Assembly (NCBI GenBank): GCA_040391535.1
Contig: JBEBXQ010000129.1
Coordinates: 1-13,806, forward strand
DNA length: 13,806 nt
Reading direction: 5' to 3'
Origin: JBEBXQ01 sp040391535
Lineage (GTDB): Bacteria > Bacteroidota > Bacteroidia > Cytophagales > Spirosomataceae
The notes below the pieces were generated by a model that saw nothing but the letters and a program-made list of their open reading frames with translations, searched no databases and was not told the origin of the DNA. Position numbers and translations under genes: made by a program. Every line of letters starts with the position of its first letter. Position 1 is the first letter of the stretch. Below are positions 12,234 through 13,806 of the stretch, piece by piece.

Positions 12234-13712
12234 ATGGGAAAATATGTACTGATCATTTGTTTATGTATTTCACAACATCCTGCATTTACACAGATTGACA
12301 AAAACGCAGAACTGTACCAGACCATCCTTTCCAGAGACAGCTTACTTTTTACGGTGGGCTTTAATACCTGCGATGTAAGCCAGTTTGAAAGATTGCTGAG
12401 CGACAAGTTTGAATTTTATCACGACAGAGACAGTATTTCAGACAAAAGCCAGTTTATTCACAACCTGAAAAACGGCTTGTGCGGAAATCCCGGGAACTAC
12501 CAGGCCCGAAGAGCAATAATTACTGAAAGCACGAAAATATTTGCCTTGCTTAACCATGGAAATACCTACGGAGCTATTCAGGAAGGCATTCATCAGTTTT
12601 TTGAAAAACAAACCGGACAATCTGAACGCTTTGGCAGCTCAGCCAGGTTTACCCATCTTTGGCTTATAGAAAACGGCGAATGGAAACTTGCCCGGTCCTA
12701 CAGCTATGAACACGTCAATAAACCGGTAACCCATTCGCTCATGTTTGAAAATGATGTACAAATTGAAAAATGGTTGCTGGAAAACAAAGTACCCACACTG
12801 GCCCTGGGCGTTATTAACGGTGGAAAGCTGACGCAGATAAAGGTTTTCGGGCAATCAGCAGACAATACGCCGGCACCTTATAATACCATTTTCAATGTTG
12901 CCTCACTAACCAAGCCCGTCACTGCCCTGGTGGCATTAAAATTGGCTGATCAGGGAAAACTGGACCTCAACGAACCGGTTTACAAATACTGGACTGACCC
13001 TGATGTGGCCGGAGATCCGAGACATCGGAAGCTGACTGCGCGACTGATCCTGAGCCACCAGACAGGATTTGCCAACTGGCGCTGGTTAAATGAAGATGAA
13101 AAACTCCGTTTCGATTTCGAACCAGGAACGTCTTATCAGTATTCGGGAGAAGGGTTTGAATACCTGCGGAAAGCGTTGGAAAACAAATTTAAGAAACCTT
13201 TGCAGCAGCTGGCAGAAGAACTTGTTTTTCAGCCCTTGAAGATGAATGACACCCGGTACATCTGGGATAAAAATGTAGCCGTTTCAAGATATGCCACCGG
13301 TTATGATGAAAATGGGAAAGCCTACGACATTCAGAAAAATGCCACTGCAAATGCCGCAGATGATTTACTGACAACCATTGGTGATTATGGCCATTTCCTG
13401 GTAAGCATCATGAACGGAGATTTGCTGTCTGAAAAAATGTTTAAAGAGATGGTGACCCCACAGGTCGGAAGCATCAGAGGTAAGCACTTTGGTCTGGGTT
13501 TTGAGATCTATGATTTTGAAAACGGAGAATATGCGTTAGCCCACGGCGGGGCGGATGCCGGCGTGAGGGCTATCGCATTCATTCTTCCCGAATCAAAGCA
13601 GGGACTTTTGATTTTCACCAACGCTGACACAGGAGGAAATGTCTATGAAACATTGGTAAAGCACTACCTCGGGCAGTATGGGCAAAGGATTTTTGATATT
13701 GAGACGAAATAG
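12234..13712 (+). CDS. Secreted DUF4440/NTF2-like domain fused to a class-C-type serine hydrolase
   Basis: This 492-residue exported protein has a signal peptide at 1-20 (hydrophobic VLIICLCI, then HPAFTQ). A DUF4440/NTF2-like domain follows at about 25-160, seen in FERLLSDKFEFYHDRDSISD (51-70) and the closing WLIENGEWKLARSYSYEH (143-160). A beta-lactamase-fold serine hydrolase follows at about 172-478. Its catalytic motifs are Ser224-x-x-Lys227 in NVASLTKPV, the Tyr303-Ser-Gly motif in YQYSGEGFEY, and His437-Gly-Gly in LAHGGADAG. Proteins with this set act as peptidases, esterases or, more rarely, true beta-lactamases, and activity on beta-lactams cannot be claimed. Signal and localisation suggest the periplasm. 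It is the only plus-strand gene and stands alone. It is long for either family because both domains are joined. Confidence 0.93.
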   Translation: MGKYVLIICLCISQHPAFTQIDKNAELYQTILSRDSLLFTVGFNTCDVSQFERLLSDKFEFYHDRDSISDKSQFIHNLKNGLCGNPGNYQARRAIITESTKIFALLNHGNTYGAIQEGIHQFFEKQTGQSERFGSSARFTHLWLIENGEWKLARSYSYEHVNKPVTHSLMFENDVQIEKWLLENKVPTLALGVINGGKLTQIKVFGQSADNTPAPYNTIFNVASLTKPVTALVALKLADQGKLDLNEPVYKYWTDPDVAGDPRHRKLTARLILSHQTGFANWRWLNEDEKLRFDFEPGTSYQYSGEGFEYLRKALENKFKKPLQQLAEELVFQPLKMNDTRYIWDKNVAVSRYATGYDENGKAYDIQKNATANAADDLLTTIGDYGHFLVSIMNGDLLSEKMFKEMVTPQVGSIRGKHFGLGFEIYDFENGEYALAHGGADAGVRAIAFILPESKQGLLIFTNADTGGNVYETLVKHYLGQYGQRIFDIETK

Positions 13713-13806
13713 ACCGGAACCTGACAAGACAGAACAGAGAGCGTCTGCATTCCGGCTGAGAACTTTATCATTCATTTGAGGCAGCAATATGAACCCTCAA
13801 CTTTTA

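Noticed and set aside
13789..13806. ATG at the right edge (MNPQLL) as the start of another plus-strand gene
   Set aside because: Only six codons are visible and the ribosome site is weak, so a gene cannot be supported.

Overview
The window looks like a chromosomal accessory stretch of a Bacteroidota bacterium, probably from the Chitinophagales, Cytophagales or Sphingobacteriales side. The evidence is AT-rich leaders with weak or absent Shine-Dalgarno sequences, moderate GC content, and families typical of that phylum (a TPR-like/Arr fusion, DUF6157, small TfoX-N proteins, AraC HTH-only regulators, DUF4440 and serine-hydrolase proteins). The assignment is inference from content, not from a marker gene. 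No rRNA, tRNA, CRISPR array, transposase or integrase was seen.

Layout. (1) Positions 85-5171, all on the minus strand, hold ten short genes of mostly single-domain families: VOC, rifampin ADP-ribosyltransferase (Arr) with an N-terminal helical domain, a small coiled-coil protein, an ABM-fold monooxygenase-like protein, DUF6157, TfoX-N, a membrane-anchored VOC, a second TfoX-N, a GNAT acetyltransferase and a DUF1330 protein. Several spacers hold long imperfect inverted repeats, so the cluster resembles a loose array of small resistance, detoxification and hypothetical genes. (2) Positions 5187-5590 look like a decayed coding region with two in-frame TGA codons and a frame change. (3) Positions 5602-9815, minus strand, are a tight five-gene operon. 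In transcription order it encodes a DoxX-like membrane protein, a CPA1 Na+/H+ antiporter, a bestrophin-family anion channel, an LCIB-type (theta) carbonic-anhydrase-like protein and an NTF2-like lipoprotein. Gaps are 4, 12 and 36 nt, followed by an 8-nt overlap. (4) Positions 9816-10245 are non-coding and hold direct repeats and two large inverted repeats. (5) Positions 10246-11462, minus strand, are an SDR oxidoreductase behind an AraC-type HTH regulator. (6) Positions 11463-12233 are about 770 nt without a convincing gene. (7) Positions 12234-13712, plus strand, encode a secreted protein that joins a DUF4440/NTF2-like domain to a class-C-type serine hydrolase.

The most interesting part is region 3. 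In the green alga Chlamydomonas, LCIB and bestrophin-like channels (BST1-3) are both parts of the CO2-concentrating mechanism. Finding an LCIB-family protein directly next to a bestrophin and a Na+/H+ antiporter in a probably heterotrophic bacterium suggests a compact module that couples inorganic carbon or bicarbonate flux to pH and sodium homeostasis. This is inference from family membership and gene order, and it can be tested by neighbourhood analysis and physiology.
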